From: Acheta domesticus | Lineage: Eukaryota; Arthropoda; Insecta; Orthoptera; Gryllidae | NCBI GenBank assembly: GCA_031308135.1 | Contig: JAHLJT010009419.1 | Span: 179,956,739 to 180,020,738 of the forward strand | Direction of reading: 5' to 3' | DNA: 64,000 bases | Shown here: positions 12,191-24,567 of the stretch, one piece after another | Numbering within the stretch: position 1 is the stretch's first letter | Layout of the letters: every line of letters begins with the position of its first letter | Translations under genes and position numbers: made by a program | Notes under the pieces: model-generated | Databases searched by the model: none | What the model was told of the DNA's origin: nothing | What the model saw: only the letters and a program-made list of their open reading frames with translations

Positions 12191-13560
12191 CTCATGGAAG
12201 CCTACTCAATTTAAAATTGTAATATCCATCGTGTAGACACTTGCAAATAATTCTTTTATTTATTTATTTATTTAATAACTATGCAGAAAATAGTAATTAA
12301 CCCAATTGTATATTACTTTACAAGGCATATTCCCCATAATTCTTCCGAAATGAAAATGAACAATTCTGTGATGGTCCCTCAAAAAACGCCCCGCCTCAGG
12401 TCAGACTCCAGGGACGCCATCTTTGGAACCTTCCTCTTGGACGAAGGCTGTCCCGCGACGGGTAATGTGGTCGGCTGTCGAGGACGCGAGGATCTGTTAG
12501 GCCGGCTACTCCGAAACGGCAATGGCAGAAACCTCCCAGTCATGCGAGAAGATTACTGAATTGCTAAACGTGATACTTCCTTAGTGCGAAACATAATGGA
12601 AGGAAATTACAATTCGTGCGTCAACAGGAGGATTGCATGCGAATGTTATTAAATGTCCTCTACGACGCCACGTAGTTTCTTAATGCGTTGCTAGAACCAC
12701 GACGAATATTGACAAGAAATATATGTAGAGTATATTATACAGTTCTGACTAAATAAAATTCCATTAGAAAAAGAGCTTGAAATCTTGATTAAAATCCTAG
12801 GAAAATATATCTAAGATTTTATAAATTAACTGTAAACTAATGTTTGAACCAGAGTGCACATTTGAAATGAAATGAAGAGCTGAGATTAAGCAGGCCCACC
12901 GAAGAGGCGTGGGCAGCGTGGTTGTAACGAACCTACTCTAATGAAGTGAGTTGCAGGAGCCACCGCATGCGATCGGCTTGCGTAACGCAACATGCTTGCA
13001 ACCTGCGCATGCGACGGGAGCTCAGAAGTGTGCCCAAAGTCGAGTCTGTTGCCGACCGGCCTAACAAGTTTCACTCGGAGCTCAGTGAGCCCAAGCAGGC
13101 TGAAAGTTGTACATAGCAAGAAATGAGTCTCTGATCGAATGAAAACGGCAGTTTTATGATGAGGGAATATTTTACGGAAAGTAGATTTCCAGAACATTCT
13201 TTCATGATTACTGTTGTTAACCGTTAACCATAACCACAAATCATGAAATTTGAAACAATGGTTATGAAAAACAAATCACGAAAATCTACCGTCGGTGCAC
13301 ATCTGAAATCGTCGTTATTTTTGCGTAAAGATGTATGTTTACAAAATATACTCATTTTGTTAGCAAAAATTTCAGAAAAATTCTCAGAACAGTCGGTTAA
13401 GTATAAAACAATTTTTCTTTGGCTGCAAAATGGACGGATCCATCCAGGATAAAACCAATCTTCAAAATAACAATTTTTAAAATGTGTCACAATCCTTGTG
13501 CATTTACGTTATGCACTAGCCGAAACTTAAATGCACGATCTATCGGAACGAGTTAGTCAC
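12191..13560. other. Gene-free stretch
   Basis: AT-rich apart from a moderately GC-rich block at about 12380-12560 and another at about 12890-13090. Neither has a convincing coding signature. Confidence 0.5.
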
Positions 13561-13566
13561 CTGCTG

Positions 13567-13790
13567 AGGTGGCTCAGGGCATCAACTAATGTCACTGTGG
13601 AGCGTCTGACCGGGAGGTTCTTCAATTCGAGATCCGATGGGTGTAGAATTTTTGTCACAATCAAGATAGCTAGGTCGAGTTCATCTATCTGCTCTGATCT
13701 ATAGTTTCCACTGGTTTCGCCGCTCAACACCTGACAAATACCGGAGCGGTACTATATGTAGATCGGTGCCGGATCTCGCTATCTACGAGT
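13567..13790 (+). mobile_element. Long tRNA-like SINE, internally deleted copy
   Basis: The head matches other copies of this family in the window: GTGGCTCAGGGCATCAAC resembles a pol III box A, and CAATTCGAGATCC is a degenerate box B. It is followed by the shared body (TAGCTAGGTCGA, CTGCTCTGAT, ACCGGAGC) and GGTGCCGGATCTCGC. The central block with CCCGGCTGGGGCGG, seen in longer copies, is absent. The right part is repeated at 14161 by the 545-bp tandem duplication. Confidence 0.7.
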
Positions 13791-14705
13791 ACTTATAAAC
13801 TACGTCTTCTTTTACCAACAAGGATAAGGCTTCAACCTGTTCCGGGGTCCTGTCCACTTTTTCTTTGGCCATACACAATTCCTTTCAGAGTGACACAATT
13901 GCTTTCAGTGATCACCCAAATGATAAAAACATGCTCTACATTATTTAGCACTAATGACCACAGCAGTTGACGCTCCCAAAAACACGATAAAAAATCAGTC
14001 AACCGCAAGGTGTCAGGAAGAACGCTCTCGAGATAACAGACAGGCCACGGCTCTACGGCAACAGCATGTGGCAGCAAGGCAGTAAGCAGCGCCTTCATTT
14101 AGAACTAGTGGTGGTAAAACACCTCGTACTTTCTCACTCGTGTTTCACGCAAGATTACGCGGTTCTTCAATTCGAGATCCGATGGGTGTAGAATTTTTGT
14201 CACAATCAAGATAGCTAGGTCGAGTTCATCTATCTGCTCTGATCTATAGTTTCCACTGGTTTCGCCGCTCAACACCAGACAAATACCGGAGCGGTACTAT
14301 ATGTAGATCGGTGCCGGATCTCGCTATCTACGAGTACTTATAAACTACGTCTTCTTTTACCAACAAGGATAAGGCTTCAACCTGTTCCGGGGTCCTGTCC
14401 ACTTTTTCTTTGGCCATACACAATTCCTTTCAGAGTGACACAATTACTTTCAGTGATCACCCAAATGATAAAAACATGCTCTACATTATTTAGCACTAAT
14501 GACCACAGCAGTTGACGCTCCCAAAAACACGATAAAAAATCAGTCAACCGCAAGGTGTCAGGAAGAACGCTCTCGAGATAACAGACAGGCCACGGCTCTA
14601 CGGCAACAGCATGTGGCAGCAAGGCAGTAAGCAGCGCCTTCATTTAGAACTAGTGGTGGTAAAACACCTCGTACTTTCTCACTCGTGTTTCTCGCAAGAT
14701 TACGC
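13616..14705 (+). repeat. 545-bp tandem duplication (two copies)
   Basis: Copy 1 spans 13616-14160 and copy 2 14161-14705. I saw about three substitutions between them (for example T/A in CACCTGAC/CACCAGAC, and C/T in TTTCACGC/TTTCTCGC), so the duplication is recent. The left breakpoint lies inside the SINE head, just at its box-B-like sequence. Identical 88-codon minus-strand open frames in each copy are a by-product, not genes. Confidence 0.95.
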
Positions 14706-15010
14706 GAAAAGTACTCAAATTTTTGAAAAATTGTACATGGACTTATTTCAAAATCTATCTTTAAGGAACAGATTTCATTAAAGGAAAAATCTCCATCTTC
14801 ATAATTGTAGTTGTGGAAAGACTCCGAAAAAATTTTGAAAAATCAGGATTTTCAAGGAACATGAGACTACACCCTTCTCTTAAACGTTCTTCACACTCTC
14901 CAACTACAAAATTTAATAAAAGACGATAGAGATATTTATTTGAAAATTCTGAAAATTTGTTGTTGTTGTTGTTGTTGTTGTTGCGTGTAGTTGTTCAGAA
15001 AAATCAAATC
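14706..15010. repeat. AT-rich stretch with (TTG)n microsatellite
   Basis: AT-rich DNA with a TTG trinucleotide repeat of about eight units at 14958-14984. Its right end (14999-15010) is one copy of the target-site duplication of the next element. Confidence 0.7.
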
Positions 15011-15254
15011 AAAGTTCTACATTTCTGTAAATCATGTAATATTCTAAATGATATATAATCCTACTAAATGTATTTCAAACCAGTTCAATTACAATTTTAT
15101 TTTTAACTGTGTGTGATTGTGGCTTGATATGTGTAATTTTTCTGTACTTTTTACTTTATCATTGTTTTTATAACCGAAGAAAATGTCATGTAATGTATAA
15201 ATTGTAGTCGTTAATAACCATAGTTGGTGATGCGACTTAAAATAAATAAATAAA
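15011..15254 (+). mobile_element. 5'-truncated LINE 3' fragment with target-site duplication
   Basis: A 244-bp insertion flanked by a perfect 12-bp direct repeat, AAAAATCAAATC, at 14999-15010 and 15255-15266. It ends in a hairpin, AGTCGT (15206-15211) with GCGACT (15232-15237), then TAAAATAAATAAATAAA. The hairpin and its loop start (TAATAACCA) match the 3' ends of the LINEs at 42.4 and 57.9 kb. Only 3' untranslated sequence remains, as expected of a strongly 5'-truncated copy. Confidence 0.85.
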
Positions 15255-15744
15255 AAAAATCAAATCGGGCTATTTCAGATCTAGTCGCGCTAGGCTGCAC
15301 CTGCGTCACTCCGTTTGACGCTTGCTTTGCGCTCGTAACTACTCGTGATTTTGATCTTGCCGCGTCGCTTGGCGCACAACGCTTCGCTTCTTTCTGTTTG
15401 TATCGATAGAGTCCAAGATAACGTTACATAATTCATTTTCTTTAATATTTATTATAATTGAATGCTTGCTTCGGTTGCACACCTACACTGCTAGCTTGGA
15501 GCATGTTCGGGCTGCAATTCTAGTTCCAAGTAAAGCATGGGTGCTCTAGCGTGGTTGCCTTCTCGTTCCATCACTAACACTTTTGAACTATCACGTTCGT
15601 CATTATTCATCTTTTATTATGTGTTATCCTTCCATATCTCTTTCTACCATTATTCACAGAGTAGATGGCAAAGATTGATTAATGTTTCCGGGTGCATCAA
15701 CTGCTACGATAATTAGTTCCGTACGTGCAGTGCATGTCACTATC
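15255..15744. other. Gene-free stretch
   Basis: Mixed composition, with no coding region or repeat recognised. Confidence 0.5.
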
Positions 15745-16130
15745 GCTGGAGGGGGGCGAGATCCGGCGCCAATCTACAGGTCAGCTTGCGGGAATTTCCC
15801 AAACGAAGTACTTACCACCAGACAGACGTAGATCCAGCCAGGACAAGCTTTCTGTTCACGAAGCTCCCGAAAAAAGGAAAGAAATATTACACGGTCCGTT
15901 GTCCGTTTGTTAGGGAATGCTCCGGCATTCGCCTAGTGTTGATCGCAGAAACCACGAGAAACCGCCCGCCAGAATTATTCTACAGGCAGCTGCTGTATTC
16001 CACCTAGCTATCTATCCAGTGTCGAAAATCTTGCCACTGTCGGGACTCGAACTTTAGGATCTCCCGGTGACAGACACTTCTGTGACATGAATTGATGCCC
16101 TGGACCACTTAAACGGCTAGGTTGTCAAAG
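15745..16130 (-). mobile_element. Long tRNA-like SINE, minus strand
   Basis: Read on the minus strand it has a box-A-like GTGGTCCAGGGCATCA, a box B AGTTCGAGTCCCG and then AGATTTTCGACAC. The family body follows (CTAGGTGG, a GGAGCATTCCCTAAC block) and ends near GGCGCCGGATCTCGCC. It is shorter than the copies at 33.4 and 61.2 kb. Open frames inside it are not genes. Confidence 0.75.
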
Positions 16131-17388
16131 AAAAACCTGCACTGTGATCATTGACCAGGAAAGATGAGGCCACTGGGACGTAAATTTCCTTCATCGTCTA
16201 TGCTCAGTAATCGTGTATGGCAATCATAAACACCGCTATCATTATCGTTCAAGGTTTTTTGTTCGATAGATATTTACTTGTCAATCCCATCTAGGAAATT
16301 ACACGCTCTCGGGAATCATACCGACCCACAAGCCACGGCCTTTGGGTCACTAGAGCAAGTGGAACATAACGGTTGGCTGCGTTGTGATGTACTGTGTGGT
16401 GTCTCATCACTGCTTCTTCTAAGGTCCCATTGGCCCATGGGCAAGTCGCCAACTGGGTGCTTGCTGAAATTCCGAGATGTGTCAAACAAATTGAGGAAAA
16501 TATTAGAGGTCCTTGGCTTTTCGTTTGCTCGGCGGTCCCCGTTTCCTCGGAAAGAAATCATTCCTCCTGAGATTATAGGCACATTGATAATATTTGTCAG
16601 TGCTGTCGGACCTGGGTTAATTGTTTGTTTACCAGGGGACACGGAAATACACTTGAATTATACAGGAAATTATTTTAGCACCTTTTAAACCCTATAAGTT
16701 TATTTTTGCATAATGTTTTGTATATAGCTTCGGTATTTTCTTTAACATTTTTAAGTTTATTTTTTTCTCGAATCTTTGCAAATATAAGCAACATCTTTTC
16801 AGAATATTGTGTTCTTTGTATTTTTTCAAAGCATGACTGTCAGTAGGCAAATATTTTGGGATACATTTTGTATTTAAGATGTGGAAAAAAATAATGTATT
16901 TTTTATTTTCTGTTCTTTCACAGGTAGATACGGTCTTGTTTGTTCTTTGCCAGTCACGAACTAAGCACGATCTCCTTGTGCCTGGACGCTTCAGGCGAAT
17001 TCGTGAGTTCGCGCACGCTCCGAGCGAATTCCTACCGCCTGCGAGTTCTCCTGCATCTTCAGTGCTGCTCTGTCAAGGACCCTCCTGCCTCTCTTTCGCC
17101 GTGTCCTCCAGGGTCCAGAGTTCGAGCGCCGATGGCCGCGCGGACTTCGACCCCTTGCTAATCGATCTCTCCTTTTCCATCCGCCTTTGTCTCATCCCTT
17201 TCTGCATTCCTTCTCTGAGTGTGAGAACAGCGAATCCATTTGTGTGACTCTGCGTTTGCTTGGAGCAGTTTTCCTCATTGGATCTTCTCACAGAACAAGG
17301 TATACTTAAAGGAGTCTGAGAGAACCAATCGAGCACTATTGTGGTGGGAAGAAGTATAATTTTGTGTCAATTAAAGAAACAATTTTTT
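16131..17388. other. Gene-free stretch
   Basis: A 136-codon open frame at 16278-16688 and a GC-richer block at 16960-17240 were examined. Neither shows a domain, motif or splice context that I could defend. Confidence 0.45.
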
Positions 17389-17852
17389 CTTACAAAGTTT
17401 TACTGTAATTTTGTTTTACCTTTCGTAAATCTACTAAGCCTGGAGATAGAAAATGCGTTTTAATAAAAAATAATCCAAAGTTAGTTTGTGGCATTTCTGT
17501 ACAACGAACTTTTTTCACTCTTATCACTTTTATCAAAGTAAATAGAATTAAATACGTATAGACGCTTGGGCCAGAAATGTTAGTATAAAATTTTGTAGTG
17601 TAGTATAGTATTTCATTTTCCTTACAAAGTTTTACTGTAATTTTTTTTTACCTTTCGTAAATCTACTAAGCCTGGAGATAGAAAATGCGTTTTAATAAAA
17701 AATAATCCAAAGTTAGTTTGTGGCATTTCTGTACAACGAACTTTTTTCACTCTTATCACTTTTATCAAAGTAAATAGAATTAAATACGTATAGACGCCTT
17801 GGGCCAGAAATGTTAGTATAAAATTTTGTAGTGTGGTATAGTATTTCATTTT
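17389..17852 (+). repeat. 232-bp tandem duplication (two copies)
   Basis: CTTACAAAGTTTTACTG starts both units at 17389 and 17621. They are nearly identical, differing in a T-run, one extra C (CGCTTGGG/CGCCTTGGG) and a few substitutions. No coding content. Confidence 0.93.
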
Positions 17853-20800
17853 GTACAAGACCTTGAGCTTTTGGCATCTGAACTCTATACTTCCTGTTTG
17901 ACAAACACAATTAACTACATACTGTTTTTATTTCAATTCTTCCTATAATTGTTTAGGGAAATAACTCAACCAATGCCTTCTAGACGGTTCTCAGAATGCG
18001 GAGTAAAAATGTTTTCTTTGTGTAGTTCACTTGTCGGGCTTCCATCATCGTATCCTCGTCTCAGCCGTGCACTGCAGCAGGATGTTCGATCTCAGAACTG
18101 AGTTCGACAGCGCTTCCAGAAGCTGGGAGCTTCTTTCGACGTTTGCAGAAGGCCGACCGGACACATAGGTAGGTGGAACAGAGCAAAGTGTTTGCTTTTC
18201 AAAAGTACACACGTTTCCTGAAGTTTGTTTTAAGAAACGAATATTTCGTTTCTTCTTCAGAGGAAGACGCAAATAGCGATTACATTTTGCACAGTTCTTT
18301 TGAACTCATTCAAAGATAATGTCAGATTTACGTGGACATTTCAAAAAATGAATATGACGCAATCATTTTAGGCAAATGTGTTTTGCTTTAGTACAGTTGG
18401 GATTGACTACTGTCGTTAGGGAATTCCGACTTTCCACGGAAAATTTATTTAGCATCAATGAACATCAATATTAATTTTGGAAATGACTCCAATTGGCATT
18501 AGTAATTAATACAATATTTTGTTCGTTATCAGAGCCTATGACAGAAAATTAGTCAAAATTAATTTAATGAGCGATCATTATGCGATACAAGAGATATAAA
18601 ACCGTTGTGACAAAATATTTCAAAATAACATCAAAATTGTCTCGCAGACCGTACCGTAATTGTGCTTAGCATTATTTACCAAGAGAAAAACAAATTCCTG
18701 ATATTAAAATGAGCAGAATATCATATGCCAATATAAATGTATGTAGTTTTCAATATTCTTGATATTTTTAACCCCCCACTTCCAGTGTGCCACGGAGTTC
18801 GGGTAAACAAAAGAACTGAACTTGCAAGAACGTGATAGACGATTCAAAATGGTCTAGTTGTGGACAGTTTAAAAAACCATATCATGACCCGTTTGTAACA
18901 CGAAAACCATGTTTTAAGGTTCCAGAACGCATTGCTTTTGAGCTGTGTACGATGGAAACGTGTGGTACAGCAAAAAACCTACAAGTTTATATTTGTATCT
19001 TAAATCTGAAATTCCTTATAAATCAACATCACATGTTTGTTAATGACATATGAATGACATATGAACGGTCGCATTTCTCTAGAATATTACATATTGAGCG
19101 AATTATTAAGAAAACTCCCATGAGACTTTCTTAGCAACGCTCACAACATAATCCATGAGTTATTAGGCATGTGATACTTACATTTCTGCTGCCACAGCAA
19201 GCTTTAAACTCATCTATCTCAAACCTCCATTTTTCGACTTGTGCCAGAATTGCAGCCCGTGGACGATGTTTCTTTGTTTCCATTCGTCCTACATAGGCTT
19301 TGCACGAGGAACCGCTGAGCGAAGTGGCGGGTAGGAGCGTGGTTCCGACGGTGTCAGTGACGCTCGTTTCGCCCTATCGCACGTGGCATCGCGGCGTGCC
19401 ATCCGATTCAGATTAGAGGCCGCAGCTGACAGAGCAACTGCGCGGAGGAAACCCAAGGCAATCCAAGGAGATTCCAAAGGGCGCTTCCTTCCCCCTCCCA
19501 TTAGCCGGCCCGCATTAGCGCCGTCTTGTTTTGCCACGAGATAAGCACCCGTTGAAGGAATGTGATTGGGGCGTCCCGTGTGCAGAAAGACAACGTCTTC
19601 TGCCTAATGAGTCGACGCCGACGCCGAGGAAATAGTTTTCCTCACGCTGGAGACCCAACGGGCGAGGCGGAGCGCGGGTCAAGACCGCTACTGCCGCCCA
19701 CGGAGGACCTTCTATTGAAGGCAGGATTCAAGGACCAAGAGCCCACTCATTTTGACACAGATTTACAGATCAAGTTTCATTATATTGTTTATGTACTGAA
19801 TCCACGTAAATTCGAAAACAGAAGTTGTTTTATAAGTTTTGTTACACTGAATAAGAAAATATTACAATAATCTCGGTTAAAAATCGCTACTACATGCTAC
19901 TTATACATCTGAACGTCGTTTGATCTATAGGTCTTTCTTTCCACACCCGTAACTTATCGACGACAAAATAATGATTTTTTGTGAGTCAGCAAACTCTTGA
20001 AATAGATGAATACATTCTTCAGTCAAACCTTTGCAACGGATCTTGGTATATTTTTCCGTTCTCCTATCTTCATGAAAATATCTGTCTCGTTTAATGCGTT
20101 GCTATCTCAAAAATATATTGTGAATTGTAATGTCATTGATGGCGATGAAGTTTGGACGGACGTCTACATTCTAAGAAAACGTAACATTTTTAACAAAAAT
20201 AAAAGGAGCTGAGATCCCTCATTACCGCTTGCGATTGCATCTCTGGCATCTCGAAATGTTTGCACTAACAAAGGACCATGTTACGTATTATGGAATTCCA
20301 TTTTCGTGAAATTCTAGAAGCGAACTCGTGAGAGTCTCCTCCGGGTAGATTTAATCTGAAGAGGAACTCCTTGGAGTGGAACTGGGGCGAATCCGTTTAT
20401 ATGTGCTTCGAGAAGAAGGAATGCCAAGTTGTGACAAGCGAAAGTTACGAGGTTATGGCCTCCACACTTTCGTATCAACTTTCTTGCAATTACCTCTTGA
20501 GACGGATGATAAGAAAAGCAACGGGATATTCATTTTCCAACTTTTCTTCAAGTTTGAACTTTGAACCAATGTACCTCCCTTGGAATTATGGGTGTGAATG
20601 CGAAGGATAATGTTGAAGACTATGAAAAATATTTTGATCGAATTGGGAAATATGCAAAAAAGCTATGAGGTGACGGATGGCCCATTTACGGCGGTAGCAT
20701 CCAATGTAAAAGTGGAAGCCACCTTCTACCAACCATCGCCATTGGCTATGTATTGGCTACATTACGTAGCTACAGTTACTATGGCTACATTATTTAGCTA

Positions 20801-21740
20801 CAGTTCGTGAATTGTTCATGCCACATAGGTCGTCAACACCTTTGTCCCCATTAAGACGCATTGAAACATCTTTTTAAATTTTCCTCAGCCCTTTAATTAC
20901 CCGTGTAATACTGGATTAATCACAATACACTCCAGTTGCTATTTATCTCTCATTTGAAACTCTCCAAATCCAGATGAAAAAATACGTGTGGGCATACATT
21001 TACTATACTTACGATTACGAAAGCGCGAACTAATTTGTGAATTCAAAACCAAATCCAGTTGTATGTGTGTTTTAATGGTATATTACCAGAAAAATCACTA
21101 TTTTCAATTCCTAATTTGTGTAAAATTGTTTGTTTTTTAATTTCCGTGTTTAAATCATCATCGTAAAAATTCTTCGATGTATGACGCGATTCCCTTCAAA
21201 CAACAGGAGAATAAAATAAATGTGACGCGTTTCGCCAGAAGATTTTGTTTGCTGCCAGGGGCTCTAGAACACTGACCCCAAAATAATGAATGCTGCTGGT
21301 AGAGTTCAACGCAGGTCCGGATAACCATTTCATAAAATTTCCATTCTATATATATGACTGTGTCACTATTTCTGAACTTCATTGTATGTTTTGAAAATTA
21401 TGACATTTTATTTCCACTCAAAATGTTTGACACCTGAAACTATAATTTTATTGCAATTAAAATATTCAATATATTTGCTGTATTTTTGTTACATGCATGA
21501 GTGTTATTACACAGTTTTTTCTGTACTCGCATATACAATTCCCAATGCAACTCTTTGTATGCCTAGAAATCTTTGTTTCTATGTTTTGCAATGGCGGATT
21601 TGAATTTCAAATGAATATCTAAGACAACGAAGAATGCATTGAATATATGTTACTTTAAATACAACAAGAAAATGCACTTTCTATCCGCACATTTTTTTTA
21701 TACAGTCATTCAGTCTGCTGTTTCCAAGGACGAATAAGAA
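17853..21740. other. Gene-free stretch
   Basis: AT-rich with a GC-richer island at about 19290-19740, which includes the near-palindromic ATTAGCCGGCCCGCATTAG. No coding exon was identified on either strand. Confidence 0.45.
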
Positions 21741-21741
21741 C

Positions 21742-21815
21742 TTCCAGGGTCACTATGGATTGAACCCTTGGAGTAGAAGTTGTTTGTGCGCCAGCCAGTG
21801 AGCCATTGAACTGTG
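21742..21815 (-). repeat. tRNA-like head (SINE relic)
   Basis: On the minus strand, TGGCTCACTGGCTGGCG resembles box A and GGGTTCAATCC, about 35 bases later, is a good box B. The acceptor stem does not close well and no element body was delimited. A degraded tRNA-derived SINE head is more likely than a working tRNA gene. Confidence 0.35.
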
Positions 21816-22646
21816 TAGTCAGGTTTCATAGACATAATGACATGAGAATACCACGCTCTCCGTCAATTACTGGATGCTAAGATCTCAATGAAGCGAACTT
21901 GCGATAATGAACTGAGCTACACTCTGCAAAAACAGCGCGGCACGAGTCCCGACGGCAGATCAACAAAAATGGCGCGAAAACTGGTTTTACCACCGCACGA
22001 AACTGACGCTCGTGGAGCTTGCTTTGTAGGGTCTCCTTGGTCCAATGCAAAATACGCGGGGCTCTGTCTGCAACGGAGCACATGTCTCTCCACAGTTTTG
22101 CGTTGTACTATTGTCCGTAAAATGATGTGAACTCTGAATGTTTTCTCTTAAAAATGTACTTCTGGTTTGCAACCGTGAATGGTATTTGGCACAAATTATT
22201 TAGATAGCTTTATATTCGAGAAACTTATTGAAATGTAGAAACATTCCAATGTCTCCGAATTTAGTTCAGTTATATAGCTTATCACACTATCAGTAGCGTG
22301 ATTTATGTAGATTGCGTTTAACTATTTTTTTTCTTATTTCTCATCCACAGTACCCCTGAGGAGGCGGGAATTTATTTTATTAACTGGTATACAAGTCAGC
22401 TGCCTTGCGGCTTAAGCAGCTGAGAGGGAGGGATTTGTTTTCTTCTTCTAACTAAAATTAACAAAAACTTACTTAATTTTAGCTTAAATCTAATTTTCTT
22501 GTTACTAATGTAGCACTTTGGCCATACCTAACTCAAACGAAAATTTTTATTTTATTATTTTTCTTAATCCTATGTCAAATTTTTCTAGACGATGTCTTTG
22601 TGAAATGTTGCTTTTGTTTATTTCCATTCACGCATCATTAATTCTT
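21816..22646. other. Gene-free stretch
   Basis: No coding region or defined repeat seen. A sequence rich in CAGCTG/AGCTGCC occurs at about 22395-22430 without clear element ends. Confidence 0.5.
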
Positions 22647-22654
22647 GTTTCATT

Positions 22655-22905
22655 CAGGCGCGGATTCACGGGGAGGGAAATGAGGGAAATGTCCCCCCCT
22701 AAAATTTTTTCAGTAACTATTAATTTTAACTTGTCACGAAACTTTCAAGTAAGAATATTTTCGGATAATCATTAAAACGAATAAAATAGTATCGCAGCGT
22801 GAGCTGAGTGTAGCCTGCCACAGTTTACGAACTCTGTAAAATGACACATTCGACCCAATTATTTTGAATTTCCCCTCCCAAAATTTGTCTCTGGATCCGC
22901 CCCTG
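22655..22905 (+). mobile_element. hAT-like MITE
   Basis: A 250-bp non-coding element with terminal inverted repeats. The left end is CAGGCGCGGATTCA and the right end, reversed, is CAGGGGCGGATCCA (12 of 14 match). Subterminal GGGGAGGGAAA/GGGAGGGGAAA blocks also face each other. It is flanked by (G)TTTCATT at 22647-22654 and 22905/6-22912, a 7-8-bp target duplication as in the hAT superfamily. CAGGGGCGGATCCAG-type ends are typical of some hAT families. No transposase. Confidence 0.8.
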
Positions 22906-23462
22906 TTTCATTATACAAGTAAGTATACAAAACCAATTTAACTAATCTCTACGCGCAGCGTTTTGGGCTCTGTAACCCGGGGAGTTCCACATCCAAAAGC
23001 CTCCATGCAGAATAGGGTTCCGAATCGCTACTTCTTAAGTGCATTCTCTCCGCCAGCACGGAAGGCGGAGTGCCGCGACCCCCGCACGCAGGAAGTTGAC
23101 CGTTGTGAAGTACCCTAGTGGGGTTTTCAAGAACAAACACGGGCCACTCCGCAGGTGGCGCAGAGGCGTCCGCGAGTGGGGACACTCGTCTTTCCCCGTC
23201 GTCAGTAATATTTTCCTCGTTGCTGGTCCGCCGTTATAAAACCTACGTTGACTGAGTCAGATTAAAAAAACGATTACGTTGGTGCAAATGTATGCGTAGT
23301 TTAACCCACATTCCTAACTTTAACAATCTTCGATGTTACTGCATCTTTTTTTTTTTTTCATGGAACACTACATTTGTTACTACTTTAGTCAAAGATAATA
23401 TTGACATTATCATGCTTGAATTGATTATATTGTATTTCCGAATGCGTCGTCTACTATAGTCA
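22906..23462. other. Gene-free stretch
   Basis: A GC-richer segment at 22950-23220 followed by AT-rich DNA. No coding exon could be supported. Confidence 0.45.
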
Positions 23463-23893
23463 TTACTCCTGTGTGTGTAGTGAACGTTTTTGGCGCGGAA
23501 GGTGACGGTGTTCTTCCCCCGCCGGGTATCGACCGTTTTCGGGTTTTCCCATCCAGGTATGTCCCCAGGCGAGCACTGCCACATTTCCCGACAAAGCCCG
23601 CGTAAGCTCGCAACTGCTCTCCCGACATGCGTGGGAGTGCAGTGCATGCACGAGTATACATGTGAGCGTGAGTACAAGAAGAAGGTAAGAATAGGGCAAG
23701 GAAGATGAAGGGTCCGTTTGTTAGTGTACTTCTGTGGCAATCACCTGCTATTGATTGGAGGAATCACGGAAAAGTACCGACCAGAGCAGCCGGCTGCTTG
23801 AGTACTCTTCCAGGCACAGCTGAATTCGACCTAGCTAGGGTGGCTAGTATCGAAAATTCTGCCACCGTCGGGATTCGAACTCTGCTTATTTAG
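23463..23893 (-). mobile_element. Long tRNA-like SINE, minus strand
   Basis: On the minus strand it starts with the box B-like AGAGTTCGAATCCCGACGG, then CAGAATTTTCGATAC, CTAGGTCGAATTCAG, GCCGGCTGCTCTG and the pyrimidine-rich block. It ends with GGGGAAGAACACCGTCA. The order matches the copies at 33.4 and 61.2 kb. Box A is lost or diverged. Overlapping open frames on both strands are shadows. Confidence 0.8.
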
Positions 23894-24565
23894 ACGTTCA
23901 TTAAACTGCAAAACTTTCGATTTATCCAAATGCCAGTAACGATGACTAAGGACAGTAAATTGTAGGCGGAGGAGGCGCTAATGATTGTAGTTTAAATTGA
24001 TATTTCTTTGTTAGTATACTTGGTCCCTTCTAGCATTTGTGAATGGTATTATACTGGTTGGTGGTACTGCCGTTTTTGTTGTTTTGTAAATCGGTATTTG
24101 TTACCACAAGTAGAAATAAATTCTAAATACCTATCTTCTACGAAGCAGGATAAAATTATATTACATGTATTAATCTCATATGATCACAATTATACGAATA
24201 TCCGGTGATACGACGCCATCGTTTTGTGCTTATCACATTTATTTTGTTATAGTACGTACGTGCGCTAAAATTCCTTCTGACCTCCAGCGTTATGTGATTC
24301 TAACGTCAAATATCGCGTGATTTGTAGCTCAACGAGCTGGCCAAAAGCTAAACTGTCCTATTAAGAAACGGTTTTCTGGTCGCTGCTCGCTCAGTCCACT
24401 CTCCGCGCTCGAGGCTACGCGCCGCGCAACAGACCGACGCGGCCGCGCCTCGCATCGCCGCTCCGAGCCACTGCAGAAAAACAGCGCGAGCTCAGCGGAC
24501 CACGATGTAATTTGACCCAGATGGAATGCTGGTTGTGGTACGAAACGAAGGGTCCACGTTGGGTG
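23894..24565. other. Gene-free stretch with small CpG-rich patch
   Basis: AT-rich to about 24370, then a CpG-dense patch at about 24375-24500 next to the pogo-like element. No exon is supported. Confidence 0.45.
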
Positions 24566-24567
24566 TA

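Noticed and set aside
13832..14643. Two identical 88-codon minus-strand frames
   Set aside because: Their identity is due to the 545-bp tandem duplication, not protein conservation; no domain or start context.
16278..16688. 136-codon plus frame
   Set aside because: No recognisable motif, competing frames on the minus strand over the same bases, no splice or repeat context.
18045..18272. 75-codon minus frame near CTGAAGAAGAAACG, considered as a Penelope or hammerhead remnant
   Set aside because: No stem II hairpin between the partial core and GAAAC, and no domain in the frame.
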